Shown: positions 1 to 13,129 of the stretch, piece by piece | How the letters are laid out: the number at the start of each line of letters is the position of its first letter | How positions within the stretch are numbered: the stretch's first letter is position 1 | Assembly: GCA_944548615.1 (NCBI GenBank) | Contig: OX155961.1 | Location: 13,747,804-13,811,803 of the forward strand | DNA length: 64,000 bases | Direction: 5' to 3' | Source: Micropterix aruncella | Lineage: Eukaryota > Arthropoda > Insecta > Lepidoptera > Micropterigidae | Notes under the pieces: generated by a model | Told to the model about the DNA's origin: nothing | Database searches by the model: none | The model's input: only the letters and a program-made list of their open reading frames with translations | Made by a program: the position numbers and the translations under genes

Positions 1-105
1 AAGGGAAAACAATAACGTGCAGCTGACGCGGCCTTTCCCGGAGACGCTCAGCGCTTGAGCGCCTAATGAAGCAAGGTATCTCCCCACGAGACGACGAAAG
101 GAATT
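1..105. other. Left flank of the satellite
   Basis: This is moderately GC-rich sequence before the first recognisable satellite unit. I see no ORF or repeat similarity to the rest of the window. It may be the edge of another element or of single-copy DNA. Confidence 0.4.
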
Positions 106-3100
106 GGCACCAGGGTGAAATGAAAGCTACCGAGAGCAGCCGTTAATTATAGCTCATTTGGGGCTTTAGTTTGCTTGCGTTTCGGGAACAGTATTAAATC
201 TAGACAGATTTTGCCATAGGGAAAAACGAGGAATGTCTAAAAAAGTTAAATCTTTTTCAGTGTGAATCTTCAATTAATCGATCATTCATTCATAGTTTAT
301 TATCGTAAAAACTCGTGCAAGATGAAATAAAAGCTACTAAGAGCAGCCGTTAATTATAGCTCATTTGGGGCTTTAGTTTGCTCGCGTTTCGGGAACAGTA
401 TTAAATCTAGACAGATTTTGCACAAGGCAAAAACGAGGAATGTCCAAAAAATTTAAATCTTTTTCAGTGTGAACCTTCAATCAATCAATCAATCATAGTT
501 TATTATCTTAAAAACTTATGCAAGATGAAATTAAAGCTACTAAGAGTAGCCGTTAATTATAGCTCATTTGGGGCTTTAGTTTGCTTGCGTTTCGGGAACA
601 GTATTAAATCTAGACAGATTTTGCCATAGGGAAAAACGAGGAATGTCTAAAAAAGTTAAATCTTTTTCAGTGTGAATCTTCAATTAATCAATCATTCATA
701 GTTTATTATCGTAAAAACTCGTGCAAGATGAAATGAAAGCTACTAAGAGTAGCCGTTAATTATAGCTCATTTGGGGCTTTAGTTTGCTTGCGTTTCGGGA
801 ACAGTATTAAATCTAGACAGATTTTGCACAAGGCAAAAACGAGGAATGTCCAAAATATTTAAATCTCTTTCAGTGCGAACCTTCAATCAATCAATCAATC
901 ATAGTTTATTATCTTAAAAACTTATGCAAGATGAAATTAAAGCTACTAAGAGTAGCCGTTAATTATAGCTCATTTGGGGCTTTAGTTTGCTTGCGTTTCG
1001 GGAACAGTATTAAATCTAGACAGATTTTGCCATAGGGAAAAACGAGGAATGTCTAAAAAAGTTAAATCTTTTTTAGTGTGAATCTTCAATTAATCAATCA
1101 TTCATAGTTTATTATCGTAAAAACTCGTGCAAAATGAAATGAAAGCTACTAAGAGCAGCCGTTAATTATAGCTCATTTGGGGCTTTAGTTTGCTTGCGTT
1201 TCGGGAACAGTATTAAATCTAGACAGATTTTGCCATAGGGAAAAACGAGGAATGTCTAAAAAAGTTAAATCTTTTTCAGTGTGAATCTTCAATTAATCAA
1301 TCATTCATAGTTTATTACCGTAAAAACTCGTGCAAAATGAAATGAAAGCTACTAAGAGCAGCCGTTAATTATAGCTCATTTCGGGCTTTAGTTTGCTTGC
1401 GTTTCGGGAACAGTATTAAATCTAGACAGATTTTGCAATAGGGAAAAACGAGGAATGTCTAAAAAAGTTAAATCTTTTTCAGTGTGAATCTTCAATTAAT
1501 CAATCATTCATAGTTTATTATCGTATAAACTCGTGCAAGATGAAATAAAAGCTACTAAGAGCAGCCGTTAATTATAGCTCATTTGGGGCTTTAGTTTGCT
1601 TGCGTTTCGGGAACAGTATTAAATCTAGAGAGATTTTGCACAAGGCAAAAACGAGGAATGTCCAAAAAATTTAAATCTTTTTCAGTGTGAACCTTCAATC
1701 AATCAATCAATCATAGTTTATTATCTTAAAAACTTATGCAAGATGAAATTAAAGCTACTAAGAGCAGCCGTTAATTATAGCTCATTTAGGGCTTTAGTTT
1801 GCTTGCCTTTCGGGAACAGTATTAAATCTAGACAAATTTTGGCATAGGGAAAATCGAGGGATGTCCAAAAAAAAATCTTGTTCAGTGTGAACCTTAAATC
1901 AATCAATCAATCATAGTTTATTGTCTTAAAAACTCATGCAGGGTGAAATGAAAGCTACCGAGAGCAGCCGTTAATTATAGCTCATTTGGGGCTTTAGTTT
2001 GCTTGCGTTTCGGAAACAGTATTAAATCTAGACTGATTTTGCCGTAGGGAAAAACGAGGAATGTCAAAAAAAAAATTAAGTCTTTTTGAGTGTGAACCTT
2101 CAATCAATTAATCAATCATAGTTTATTTTCTTAAAAACTAATGCAGGATGAAATGAAAGCTTCCGAGAGTAGCCGTTAATTATTCTTCATTTGGGGCTTT
2201 AGTTTGCTTGCTTTTCAATCAATTAATAAATCATAGTTTATTGTCTTAAAAACTCATGCAGGATGAAATAAAAGCTACCAAGAGCAGCCGTTAATTATAC
2301 TTCATTTGGGGCTTTAGTTTGCCTGCGTTTCGGGAACAGTATTAAATCTAGACATATTTTGCCATAGGGAAAAACGAGGAAGTCCAAAAAAAAATTGAAA
2401 TCTTTTTCAGTGTGAACCTTCAATCAATCATAGTTTATTGTCTTAAAAACTCATGCAGGGTGAAATGAAAGCTACCGAGAGCAGCCGTTAATTATAGCTC
2501 ATTTGGGGCTTTAGTTTGCTTGCGTTTCGGAAACAGTATTAAATCTAGACTGATTTTGCCGTAGGGAAAAACGAGGAATGTCAAAAAAAAAATTAAGTCT
2601 TTTTGAGTGTGAACCTTCAATCAATTAATCAATCATAGTTTATTTTCTTAAAAACTAATGCAGGATGAAATGAAAGCTTCCGAGAGTAGCCGTTAATTAT
2701 TCTTCATTTGGGGCTTTAGTTTGCTTGCTTTTCAATCAATTAATAAATCATAGTTTATTGTCTTAAAAACTCATGCAGGATGAAATAAAAGCTACCAAGA
2801 GCAGCCGTTAATTATACTTCATTTGGGGCTTTAGTTTGCCTGCGTTTCGGGAACAGTATTAAATCTAGACATATTTTGCCATAGGGAAAAACGAGGAAGT
2901 CCAAAAAAAAATTGAAATCTTTTTCAGTGTGAACCTTCAATCAATCATAGTTTATTGTCTTAAAAACTCATGCAGGATGAAATGAAAGCTACCGAGAGTA
3001 GCCATTAATTATACTTCTTTTGGAGCTTTAATTTGCTTGCGCTTCGGGAACAGTATTAAAAATAGACACATTTTGCCTTAGGAAAACACGAGGAATGTCA

Positions 3101-3195
3101 GGAAAAAAATCTGAAGATTTCAGGAAAAAAAATCAGTTTGAACCTTTTATCAATCAATCAATCATAGTTAATATATTGTCCTTAAAACTCATGCG
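106..3195. repeat. Satellite array, ~203-bp units
   Basis: About sixteen tandem units share a core reading 'agccgttaattatagctcat', followed by 'tttggggctttagtttgc' and a CAAT-rich spacer. The core recurs at 141, 348, 551, 754, 957, 1160, 1363, 1566, 1769, 1969, 2174, 2289, 2486, 2691, 2806 and 3003. Spacing is therefore a regular 203 bp on the left and irregular (200, 205, 115, 197) on the right. Two variants, one with 'gccataggg' and one with 'gcacaaggc', alternate in the first four units. The block 1969-2486 is repeated nearly unchanged as 2486-3003, a 517-bp higher-order unit containing a shortened 115-bp monomer. The last unit is the most diverged. There is no coding capacity, and repeat length and spacing do not fit CRISPR. 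Confidence 0.95.
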
Positions 3196-3285
3196 GTTAT
3201 GTAAACATTATTTTATAGCATAAATGTCGTTTGGTAAGAATGTCAGTATACTGATACATCCAATCGAATACCGTAGATAATATAA

Positions 3286-3890
3286 TAATCTGTTGTCACC
3301 TCAAGACTTTCCCGGCAAGTAGCCAAGGAATGTATTATCTCAACCCCCCCCCCCCCCCCTTCCTTCGATAGCGAATGTGTTTTCGTCCGCAACTTTATAT
3401 ATCCTGAGTACTTAGGTAACTATTTAGGCACTCTAGATAAAGCGGGATAAAGAATATCGGAAAAATAAGAATCGTAGTATTTCCTTGGCAGTATTTCCGT
3501 GGTATTAAAAAGTTACTTTTCCCAAAATTATGTAATATTGTCTTAAATACGGAGGTATTTAATTTTTTTGCGTTGCTCGTATCCGAGATATTACAATCAA
3601 AATTTCACAACGGCATTTCGATTCAACAAGGCATCTGTGTACCAAATTTCAAGTCTCTAAGTTCAATATTTCGAGATTGAAGTATGACTAGCGCACCGAT
3701 TTCAACCACTAGTGGACCAATTTCAACCCCAACTTTTGAACTCTTACCATAACCAAATGATTTCTGCATGCCAAATTTCAGCTCAATCGGATGAAGCGTT
3801 TGGGCGCTATCGTGGAGGAATACATACAGACACACAGACATATAGAAACACATGCTCTCAGAAGTGCGTCTACATTACTTTTCTTGACAG
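3286..3890 (+). repeat. Dispersed repeat family B, copy 1 (fragmented)
   Basis: The head 'tcaagactttcccggcaagt' matches 43320 and, less well, 59150. The part from about 3560 matches 55390-55680 and 59390-59660. It ends in 'gcgtttgggcgctatcgtgg' followed by a CAGACA-rich tail. Such tails are common at the 3' ends of non-LTR elements and their derivatives in insects. A 16-nt poly-C run at 3344-3359 separates the two parts. Short ORFs on both strands here are by-products of the repeat. Confidence 0.7.
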
Positions 3891-4125
3891 GAAAGTAAAA
3901 TTAGGTCGAGTCTCACAGATATATTTATTGTTTTTACATTTTTATTCAAATTTATATGTAAGTCACAAAACTAGATCAAATTAACAATTACCAAAAATAT
4001 TAATAATTAATTCTATTGCTTACTTAATTACCTTAGTCCACATCTCTTTCTTTCGCGTGTAGTTGTCGTGAATAAATAGCGCGATAATTTACGTGGAGGA
4101 GAGTATTTATCATTGCAATATCATT

Positions 4126-4310
4126 GCCTACTAATATTATAAACGTGAAAGTTTATATGTATGTATGGATGTTTGTTACTCTTTCAGGCAAAAACTACTG
4201 AATGGATTTTGATGAAACTTTACAATAATATAGCTTACACATCAGAATAACACATAGGCTATAATTTATAAAGATATAGCGTGAAGTATCTAAAATATAA
4301 CGATAACTGT
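4126..4310 (+). mobile_element. Helitron-like fragment, 5' end only
   Basis: It begins 'cctactaatattataaacg' and matches the complete element at 4371 for about 160 bases. It then runs into unrelated sequence without a CTAG terminus. This is a 3'-truncated copy of the same short non-autonomous family. Confidence 0.7.
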
Positions 4311-4370
4311 TAAGTAAGTAGGAAAAAAATCTAAGAAATTGGCATTCGAAATTTAAATTCTATCCTACTA

Positions 4371-4593
4371 TCCTACTAATATTATAAACGCGAAAGTTTG
4401 TATGTATATGGATGTTTGTTACTCTTTCACGCAAAAACTACTGAATGGATTTTGATGAAACTTTACAATAATATAGCTTACATATCAGAATAACACATCT
4501 AGGCTATAAATTATAAAGATATAGGTATGGTTTTCTATCATCATTATCACAATTTTCAATCACCACGCGGGTGAAACCGCTGGGCGCAGCTAG
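4371..4593 (+). mobile_element. Short non-autonomous Helitron, complete
   Basis: The 223-bp element starts TCCTACTAATATTATAAA and ends with a GC-rich hairpin region followed by CAGCTAG. It is flanked by A on the left and T on the right, the usual Helitron A|T insertion site. There is no coding sequence. The termini resemble the abundant Lepidoptera Helitron families such as Lep1 (from memory). Confidence 0.8.
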
Positions 4594-7030
4594 TTACAAG
4601 AATAATAATGTATAAGATGGAATGCCATTATGTATAAGATGGAATACCTTCGTGCACATCACTCGTTCTCTATTCGTGCGATATCGTTTCACCCCTTTCT
4701 TCTAGAAGCCTGCGCACCTTTACTCTAGCCATAGTCACTCTAAAGGAAGTTTTTACACGACTGCCCAACGAAAAAGGAGTGTAATATGTTCAGGGTTGTT
4801 ATGTATATACATCGAAGACTTGGGAAGAACAGGGTTGTTATATATATATATACATCGAAGACTAAGGAAGAACAGGTTTGGTATGAAATCGAGAACTATC
4901 GCGGTTGGCAATATTTGATGTTATCACACAGTTATTGTTTACTGAGATGGCGCATCTTCCAATATTTTTATGCCAGTTACTGTAGATTCTTGGAAGTATT
5001 GCTGGGAATGTCTTGGGGTTACACAACCGATTTTTTCAAGATGGCGGAGAGCATACAGGTGCTCTAATATTAACCACTTGATATACTATAAGGAGTCCAG
5101 TTTATAAAACATATCATAAAAATTAACCACCGGATTAATTATGATCGCAGTATCACTATTTACACTAGCCTGAAGTATATAAACATTAATTCTATTGATT
5201 AGTAGGGAGCATGAATTTCTCATGTGGACTAAGCTACTATATACATAGCATAAACTCCTGTGCAAATATACCCCGGCAGTACGACTTAATCGTGTGGGTG
5301 CTAGTGTAAATGTGGTTAGTGTGGATTTTCAATAATAATATTACGTATTTCTATATACTGATAGTTTTTTTGTAAAGGCGTTTGACGGAGAGTACCGGGT
5401 GGTGAAGGAGTAACAGGATCTTTACTGACATTCTTTTTATCTGCGTATCTTTTTTTTCCTATTGTTTTTCTTTAAGTGCAGTGTCTGGTATCGGACGTAG
5501 GCGATCAGTATTGCGTATGTCACTCCATGGTATAATGAAACGTTCAGTACTATTGATGAAGATGACGAAATGGAAGTATAGCCGATCAAACAGCTCTCTG
5601 AGATCAAGATCAAACAGATCTGAAGAACTAAATTACCGCAAGCACCAGATAGAGGCGCATAAGCGACTTTAAAACTGGGACCAGACTGGAGGATGGATAA
5701 AACGCTCGATATTTATCGCGACATTTGTATTGTGATCCAGATAGTGATATTCAGGATCGCAAATGAATACTACATGTTCGATATGAATCGCGACAGTACG
5801 GCGATGTATTTCATTTACTATTGAAGCCGTCTCGTTTAAGTGCGTCCTCCTCCATCACTGTCAGAATGACTATTGACACGATAAATATCAACAAGAGACG
5901 CTCGATATACAGGATGAGTTTTTAATTAGTGACATCACCCAAGAGGTTTAAACAGTATGAGCAAAAATGCAACTTTTAAAAGATTAGGAAAAAAAAAACA
6001 ATAAAAATGTTTGTTTTTTGTGAATTTGAAAAACCTGACTGATAAATAAAAGTTAGAAACGCGTTGAGCGCGCTGCGCCATCTAGCAAAGGGTAAAATAT
6101 CGCAAATAAGCAATATTCGGGATATTGTACCTATAGTTAGATTGCGATAATAGATTTTTAAAAAAAGATAAAAATTTGAAACTTGAAAAAAAACTGTTTT
6201 GTGTTTTTTTCCAAAAAAATATATTAAAGTTGCTCATTTGCTCGTACTGATTCTCCCACTTCAACGATGTTATAGGATTTCTAGAAATCCTTTGAGCCGT
6301 ATCACGATCCGTGATACGCTATTCTATATGTTCGATGACAAAAACAAAAAAATAAAAAAATAATAATATATTATTTATTGTGATCACTATCCAAACATCA
6401 CGATAAATAATATCGGGAATGTGGCAATCGCCAATCTCTTTTTCTTACTGTTATTTAGTGATTATTTGTAATCCGGTATAATACACCTTCGTCAAACAAT
6501 TAGAAAGCTTGTTTTTACCATTCTTATTGACAACGTTTTCAGTGCTGTGATTTAAATATACTTACATACATATATATTAAATTTCACAGTCTATTTTCAC
6601 ACTCCTCAAAATGCGCCCCGTTGATCACATATTATTGTTAATTAAACATTCACACTTTAATAAACCTTGGAGGCTAATTATTATCCATTTTCCGCACTGC
6701 AGCTCCACATTAATTACAAGCGTAAATATTAATTCAGCTGCCGCCGGTTGGTCTATCGAAATTTCACAATTATGATGAATTAGTGACTTCGAATAATTGA
6801 AATTATAATCTATTGAAGTATTTGCTTAGTTTTGATCGATTGGGCAGTTTCTAGACACTTAAACTTTTCTAAATTCGATCTGGATGATAGATTGTAGAAT
6901 GAATAACTGCAGAAAGAAAGTATTGCTTTTTTACAAGCTTTTATTTACCTTGTAATGTTAGTTTGTTTAGGTAAAATATTGCACGCTGAATTAGAACCAC
7001 TTCCTAGTATTCTATGAAGTTGAAATTTTA
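4594..7030. other. AT-rich DNA, no gene recognised
   Basis: Short ORFs occur (for example 4786-5067 and 5481-5672) but none resembles a known family. The first spans a small tandem duplication near 4790-4875 ('cagggttgttat' and 'catcgaagact', each twice). A near-palindrome 'cgtatcacgatccgtgatacg' lies at about 6298-6318. Nothing else stands out. Confidence 0.5.
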
Positions 7031-7034
7031 CATG

Positions 7035-7800
7035 TTGGTTCAGCTCCGATGACAATGCATTTATGGTAAGCATGACCTGATTATATAACTAGAGTTGCCA
7101 ACTACAACGGGCGAACCTATCACCACAGGAAGTTTTAACGATATTGGATCGTTCTGTCTCCCTTGAGGTGAGCGTAGAAGACTTTGGAAAAAACAGTCCA
7201 CCGTCTAGTTACGCCACACTCTCGTTAGAAGACCAATGCCTTACCGCGAGATAACCAGGTTAATTAATAAGCGGGCCGACACTCGTCCTTACCACTTAGT
7301 TGCAACCAGATTTCTCCGGTCACCCGACTGGTTACAGGTTCGAGGTCGCTTGCGCACTATTATCCCTTACGTAGCGGTGATACGGTGTCTACCGAATCTA
7401 TCGCGGATCACGGCATCGTTTGCCCGGCTCTTCACCCGGTATCGGGTAGCCGATTGGTCGTTTCAAGAGCAGTTGTCGTAAGGTAAACAACTGCCCCCGC
7501 TCTATAGGAGACAGTACTGTTTCCAGGCTCCCCCGGCTGTCGCTCCGAATGCACAATCGATTGGCTGACTCCGCACGGTGCGGAAACTGTCCAGGAGCGC
7601 CCGAAGGATGACTTCTAGGGGAAACTGGCCCGAAGGCCAGAGTCCTACCCTGGATCACACTACTACGTGAGTATGACCGACCCTGAAACATGGGTGTTAG
7701 TGACCAAACTGCAACAGGGGATATTAGCTCCCAGCTTATTCTACATCCAGGATCGGTAAACAGCACAGACACACCTCCACGGTGAACAGCACAGACACAA
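7035..7800 (+). repeat. GC-rich dispersed repeat family A, copy 1
   Basis: The head at about 7095 reads 'caactacaacgggcgaacc', followed by a hairpin-like 'aacgatattggatcgtt'. The body contains 'gccttaccgcgag' and 'ctccggtcacccgactgg'. The same order of motifs occurs at 22055, 32060, 33560 (minus), 50505 and 55025. Base composition is much richer in G+C than the surroundings. It may be the untranslated part of a retroelement, but I cannot name the family. The ORFs at 7236-7481 (+) and 7398-7829 (-) lie in it and look fortuitous. Confidence 0.65.
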
Positions 7801-8400
7801 TTTTGAAATGAAATGAAATGAAAAATCACCTTATTGCAAAATCAAAAATAGGTACAATGGCGGACTTTTTGCTACATAACAATATCTTACAGTCAACCAA
7901 CATGCTGATGTGATAAGAAGGGTAAGCGAAAATTAAAGTACAAAATGATACAATAAAATATAAAATTAAATTTAAAATTTTAGCAAATATTATGCATTTT
8001 ATGCGTATCTAAAGCCAAAAGTATATAATTAAATTAATGTTCTTATATACATACATATATACACAAATACATATATACATACATATATTAAACTAGGGAA
8101 AAGATAACGGAAAGATTAGATTTTATGATCCATATTTATTGTAAAAGGAAGTGATTTTTCAATGATTGCTTAACATACTAAAATAAAACAAATTAAATTA
8201 AAATTAAATTAAAACGGGGCCGTCACGCTGAATCGTATTGTGGCCGATATCGGCAAATTAGGGTTCTAGGAGTTAAAGGTGGACAGCGAGCTAGCGCCTC
8301 TAATAGTCGGAGGAAGCTGATTCCACAGTCAGGCTGCATGTACGGAGAAGGAGTAGGAAAAAAAGTTGATTTTGTGTTTTGGGATAAGTAGAGTATTACA
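7800..8400. other. Spacer with a possible LINE-derived tail
   Basis: It starts with (GAAAT)n-like repeats and AT-rich sequence. The stretch 8215-8370 is more balanced in composition and resembles segments I associate with non-LTR element 3' regions, but I could not confirm this. Confidence 0.3.
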
Positions 8401-8720
8401 ATTTTGTATACGCATTCAAATATGATAGCCCGTTCTAAATTTCACCATGACATGGCTGCTGCACCCGGGGTTGGCTCCCGACGAGGGGACTCCTCAGCGG
8501 TCAACAGCACAGAAACGAAATTTTGTATACGCAATAAATTATGATAGCCTGTTCTAAGTTTCACCCCAATAGGGCTGCTGCACCCAGGGTTGGCTTCCAA
8601 CGAGGGGACTCCTCAAAGGCCACCAGAACAAACACGATCTTCTGTAAACCATTCAATTGTGATAGCCCATTCTAATTTCCACTAGCACATGGCTGCTTCC
8701 TTCCAGGGTTTGCTCGGACA
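8400..8720 (+). repeat. ~119-bp tandem repeat, three units
   Basis: The motif 'gatagccc(g)ttctaa' recurs at 8424, 8543 and 8661. Each unit carries 'ggctgctgcaccc', 'ggttggct' and 'cgaggggactcctca'. A related shorter block lies at 41270-41440. There is no open frame across the units. Confidence 0.85.
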
Positions 8721-10921
8721 GATCATTTCAATAAAAGCTTGTTTTTAAAAATGTGTTTTTACTATAAGCTTATCCCTTTTAGACCCTGACACAATTGTGC
8801 GCGTGATCATGAGTCCTAAAACCACACAAATGTGTTGGTACGATTTATACGATAGATATATGTTATATTATATATTATCTATGAAGGTACCCGGACCATT
8901 GTGTGGGTACCTTTTCTCAATTTTCGGTACGATTTCTTTTCTGTCTTTTTTATTTGGAATATTTCAGGTCTAAGATTTTCAAGCTAAAAGACGTTGTGAA
9001 TTAATTTTGTGAAATCAAAAATTAATTTTGTCCGGATTTTGAGGTCAAATACTTCTACGTGCGTCGTTACTGTAAGTTAAAAACTATTTGGATAGACAAC
9101 TCATTGTAACACAGTGTTAAAGCATATCCTGCTTGAAAGGGGTCCAATGTATGCTGAGTCTCAATTGCTCTCGCTAATAATTTAAGTTGTTTTATTAAAT
9201 TATGTATTACTAACTAATATCAAATCTCTTGTATTATTTGCTTATGTATATATAGGTGTAGGTATGTATATATATATTTATGTATGTGTGTATGTATGTG
9301 TATGTATATATGTATATATTCTTATGTATTATGCAATGCAACGTAAGTTCATAACTTCAAAAGAGTCAGCTCATCGATACCATTGATTTTTAAAAATCAA
9401 TGTCGATACCTTTAAACAAAAAGCAGCATCCCTAGATACGGGTCTCTGACCTAGTTAGGAATGCGGATAGACATTTTCACCATAGGATGTGCTTAATCTC
9501 TCCCAACTCAACCATAGTATGTTAATGGTGTGTATATGACATAACTATAAAGTTATTGTAAATTAATAAATAAAAACAATAAAAAAAAAATATTACTTAC
9601 TAATAAACTCGATAAATAACACGTGGGAAAATTATGCCATTTCTTAGTCTAAAGTGACACTGTAATTTTACTTACCCTTTCAGATAGGTGCCATTAACTT
9701 CACGCTGTAAATTTATTATTTATTTATTTATTTATACTTTATCCTATTTTTTATAGTTACATAAAATAGATTGCGTTAATTTTTTTAACACATTTAAAAA
9801 TAATACATATTATAAAAATCGCGAAAGGGCATTACTTGTCAGGATTACATCACCCCACTAGGTATACGCCTGTGTTGGGGTGATGGATACAAAGTTCTGT
9901 GGTATTTGCTGAGCCTGTACTCCTTGCCTGCTGTCCTACTTCCGTCTCATAAAAACACTACTTAATATAATTTAGCATAATATAATATAAATAATATAAT
10001 ATGCCATAACATAATAAAATATAATATCATATATTATAACATATAAAATAATAACGTATTATAATCTGTATATCTGTATATCCATAATTTACATCTGTAT
10101 ATCGTATAATTTGTGGTTAGAAATAAAATATTTTAATATATCATACTTTCGCATTCATCTCTAGTTAAATTCGTTTTAATCACTTTTATAATGTCAAACA
10201 ACCGCGATAGTTTTCTATTTCACATATAGATCGCATTTAAGAGACCGTTATGATTTGGGTTTAATACTTCCTATTTGTTCATTCAAGCAAGTAAATTGGA
10301 AATGACTACTTAGCAATTCGTCCCTCGTACAGTAACCTTTCTTTGGGTAGCGATTATCTGTAATTCGGGCGTAATGCGCCTTATTTTTTTTCTGGCTTTC
10401 ATCGGCAGAAATGGCAGAAATAATTTACTTTGAAGAGGAATATACAGCAATAAAAATGGTCTTCTTCTTTAATACTCCAAACTCAATAGATTTAACCCTG
10501 CTCTTCATGTTCCTCATACTGGTACCAACTATTGGCAAAATGCATTTCTGTGGCGAACAAGTGACAATTTCAATGACATGATTAAACGCTTTGACTTTGA
10601 TCTATTCTGTACGAGTGTTAACTCAGCTAGGCAGCGGCTGAACAGTGAATTTTTTAGCATTAATTGTTGAATAATTTTTGATGCATTCTTAATCGATAGC
10701 TTTAATTGAAAGATCACATATGTTTCTACAACGTTATTTAAACGTGAAAACCTTTAATTGGCTCTCTGCTATGTTACTCCGGCATTGTTAAATTATAATT
10801 AGCTGTTGGTTTTCCTGAAAATAAATAAATAAATAAATAAATACTATCTCTGGGACATTTTATACAGACAATCGTAAATTCCAAATACATAACTTTTAAT
10901 ATAATATTTGTTTAAATGTCC
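8720..10921. other. AT-rich DNA with small hairpins
   Basis: No gene is recognised. Visible structures are a stem GGTACCC/GGGTACC at 8886-8912, a perfect 22-bp palindrome at 9381-9402, and a hairpin with arms ATCACCCCA/TGGGGTGAT at 9849-9884. The region around 9960-10140 is almost pure A/T with ATAATATA repeats. Confidence 0.5.
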
Positions 10922-10925
10922 TTAA

Positions 10926-11725
10926 TTCTAGTATTCTGGTCTAGGAATTTGAATTAATCGTTTTTTTCCTTTGCATATTTCCAAAGTTAAGACCTTTAAG
11001 AAGAAGTCCTAAAAAGGATTTTTCAAAATTCGAATTATTTTGGGAGTTACAGCGAATTTTGTGACGTGGCAAATAAACCGAACGTGCCGGAAAGAATCGA
11101 TCAATAGACCCCCGTAATACAATGTAATCCCGGACTTCATTATTATGAAGCTAGAACAGCTCGTTTAGCTGTAATAACTTCAGAAAATGTTAATTTTGAA
11201 GCAGAACCAAATGTGAGAATTAAGTAACATTATCTGAGTTGCGCTCCCGAAACTTTGTCTCGAACTTTAAACGCTTTTTTCTCGAAACTAGTTTTCTCTA
11301 AGTTCTACTTAAACGATTTATTTGAAATTTAGTGAAAGTCGTCTTTGCTAATCCCTCTGTATAATTTAAAAAAATAAAAGTATAAAAAAATATTTTTTTT
11401 CAAATCGTCGCCATTTTGCGGAAAAAAATATCTTTCTTTCCGAGGTCCGTCTCATAGCGACGTCACTACTAATCAAGATTTTTTTTCTTTGTTTCATAAC
11501 ACTACAAGGGTTGGAAATATGTCAACCTGGGCGCACCTTTTTTTTGGCCCTTACTTCACTAGCCTTTAACGCTTTAACTTTTTGGATATTTTTGTTGGTG
11601 ATTGTTTTTGAATTCTTGAAAAGTCAATGAACATTTTGTAAAAAAAATGTATGTAAAAATGTTTATTTTATTTATCTTTCTTGGAAAAACGCCTACAATT
11701 TAGGCCTCTAGACCAGAATACCCCC
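10926..11725. mobile_element. TTAA-flanked MITE, copy 1
   Basis: The 800-bp element lies between TTAA at 10922-10925 and TTAA at 11726-11729. Its ends carry 'gtattctggtctag' and the reverse complement 'ctagaccagaataccccc'. A second copy in inverse orientation is at 39977-40823, similar over most of its length. TTAA duplications occur in piggyBac and Kolobok transposons; the G-rich start (GGGGTATTC) looks more like Kolobok, but no transposase is present to decide. The left terminus is worn. Confidence 0.75.
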
Positions 11726-12012
11726 TTAATGTGAAAAAGAGCATTCGAGAACCAGGGGTGTTTCTGGATAAGATATATGTTTTATGGCATACAATGTGTG
11801 CGTGAATGAATTACTCGATTACGGAACTATAATTTGGAATACTCGATTACAGAACTATAATCTGAAATACGGCAACTATATCAACAGAGTACATATAATT
11901 AATTAATAATAATATAATTTATACAATAACCAAAATTATTAACCGTCACCCTCTCAATTCTTACACACACACTCTTTCGGTTGAACATGCAGAATTTCAA
12001 AAATTTATATTA

Positions 12013-12577
12013 TCTTCTTATATATAAAAATGAATCGCCGTGCGTTAGTCTCGCAGGATCTCGGAAATGACTTGACCGATTTGAATAATTATTTTTTTGT
12101 TTCGTTTGCCTTGATTCGGGGGTGGTTTACAAAAGAAATATTTAGGAAAAAAAATCGAAATTGGTAATTTTTCGAAATAGGCTACTTTCAATAGATGGCG
12201 TTCGCGGCGTTTGACAGCTACGTCAAACGCCGCGATAACTGTTATTCATTCAGTGCGATTGTGTAAAATTTCGAAAAGTAGAGAAAGTCAAAACAGTCGG
12301 AAATCCGAAAAAGTCGAAAAGTCGAAAAAGTCAAAAAAGTCGGAAAGTCGAAAAAGACGAAAAGGTCGAAAAAGTTGGAAAAGTCAAAAAAGTCGAAAAA
12401 GTCGGAAAAGTTGAAAAGGTCGAAAAGCCGAAAAACTCGAAAAAGTCAAACCGTACATGATTCGGTCATATTATTTCAATGAATTGGATTTGGAATGTTG
12501 ATTAGGATCAATAAACGCTTATGAAGAGTTACAATCAAATCGATTTTAGGTGGTACGAAGTTCACCGGGTCATCTAG
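12013..12577 (+). mobile_element. Non-autonomous Helitron with GTCGAAAAA repeats
   Basis: The 565-bp element starts TCTTCTTATATATAAAAATG after an A and ends 'caccgggtcatctag' before a T. The inside includes a minisatellite of 'aaaagtcgaaaaagtc' units at about 12270-12450. The lysine/serine-rich ORF at 12211-12414 is only a translation of that repeat. Confidence 0.8.
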
Positions 12578-13129
12578 TTTTTAATAATTATAACATACTT
12601 CAAATTAATACGTTAAATATATTAAAATGTAATTATTTTTAATTAATAATTATCTTTACATTATAATTATTATATCCACAAAAATAATTATTAAACAAAT
12701 TTTATTAAAATAAATAAAATCCAGACAATAGATATAACTAAGTTGTAAGTTGTCAGGCTAAATTATTAGATTAAACAATACCTGAAGTAAAATCAACAGA
12801 CTGACCCAAGCCCCAATTTGTCAACACTTAGGGTCGCCTTACCGAATTAGGATTAATAATATATTATTATCACGTAACTCGACTGACCTAATGTAACTGT
12901 CCGTCTATTAATTTCTGAGATTCTAATCTGTAGGGATTTGTTTGATTTTCATTTACAGCCGAGGGTAATTTTAGGGTCAGGAATATTGAAATATAGGTAG
13001 TACTGTTTAAATCGGTGTTATGCATTTGAATGACTTTACTCTTATTTTTGGTAAACAGTACCAAACTGGATTCACCACCTCACCCTGAACGAGAAACCTA
13101 GGATCACATCGCATAATGATTTTAATTTT
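12578..13129. other. AT-rich spacer
   Basis: No gene, RNA or repeat is recognised. Composition is strongly A+T, especially 12580-12780. Confidence 0.5.

Noticed and set aside
106..3195. CRISPR-like regular repeats
   Set aside because: Units of ~203 bp are repeated over their whole length with no unique spacers, and the DNA is eukaryotic; it is a satellite.
3623..3984. ORFs of 76 and 90 codons
   Set aside because: They fall in family B sequence, and the equivalent frames are broken at 55400 and 59400.
7236..7829. Overlapping ORFs of 81 and 143 codons
   Set aside because: They lie in GC-rich family A, are on opposite strands, and are not preserved in the other copies.
12211..12414. Lysine/serine-rich ORF
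   Set aside because: It is a translation of the GTCGAAAAA minisatellite inside a Helitron.
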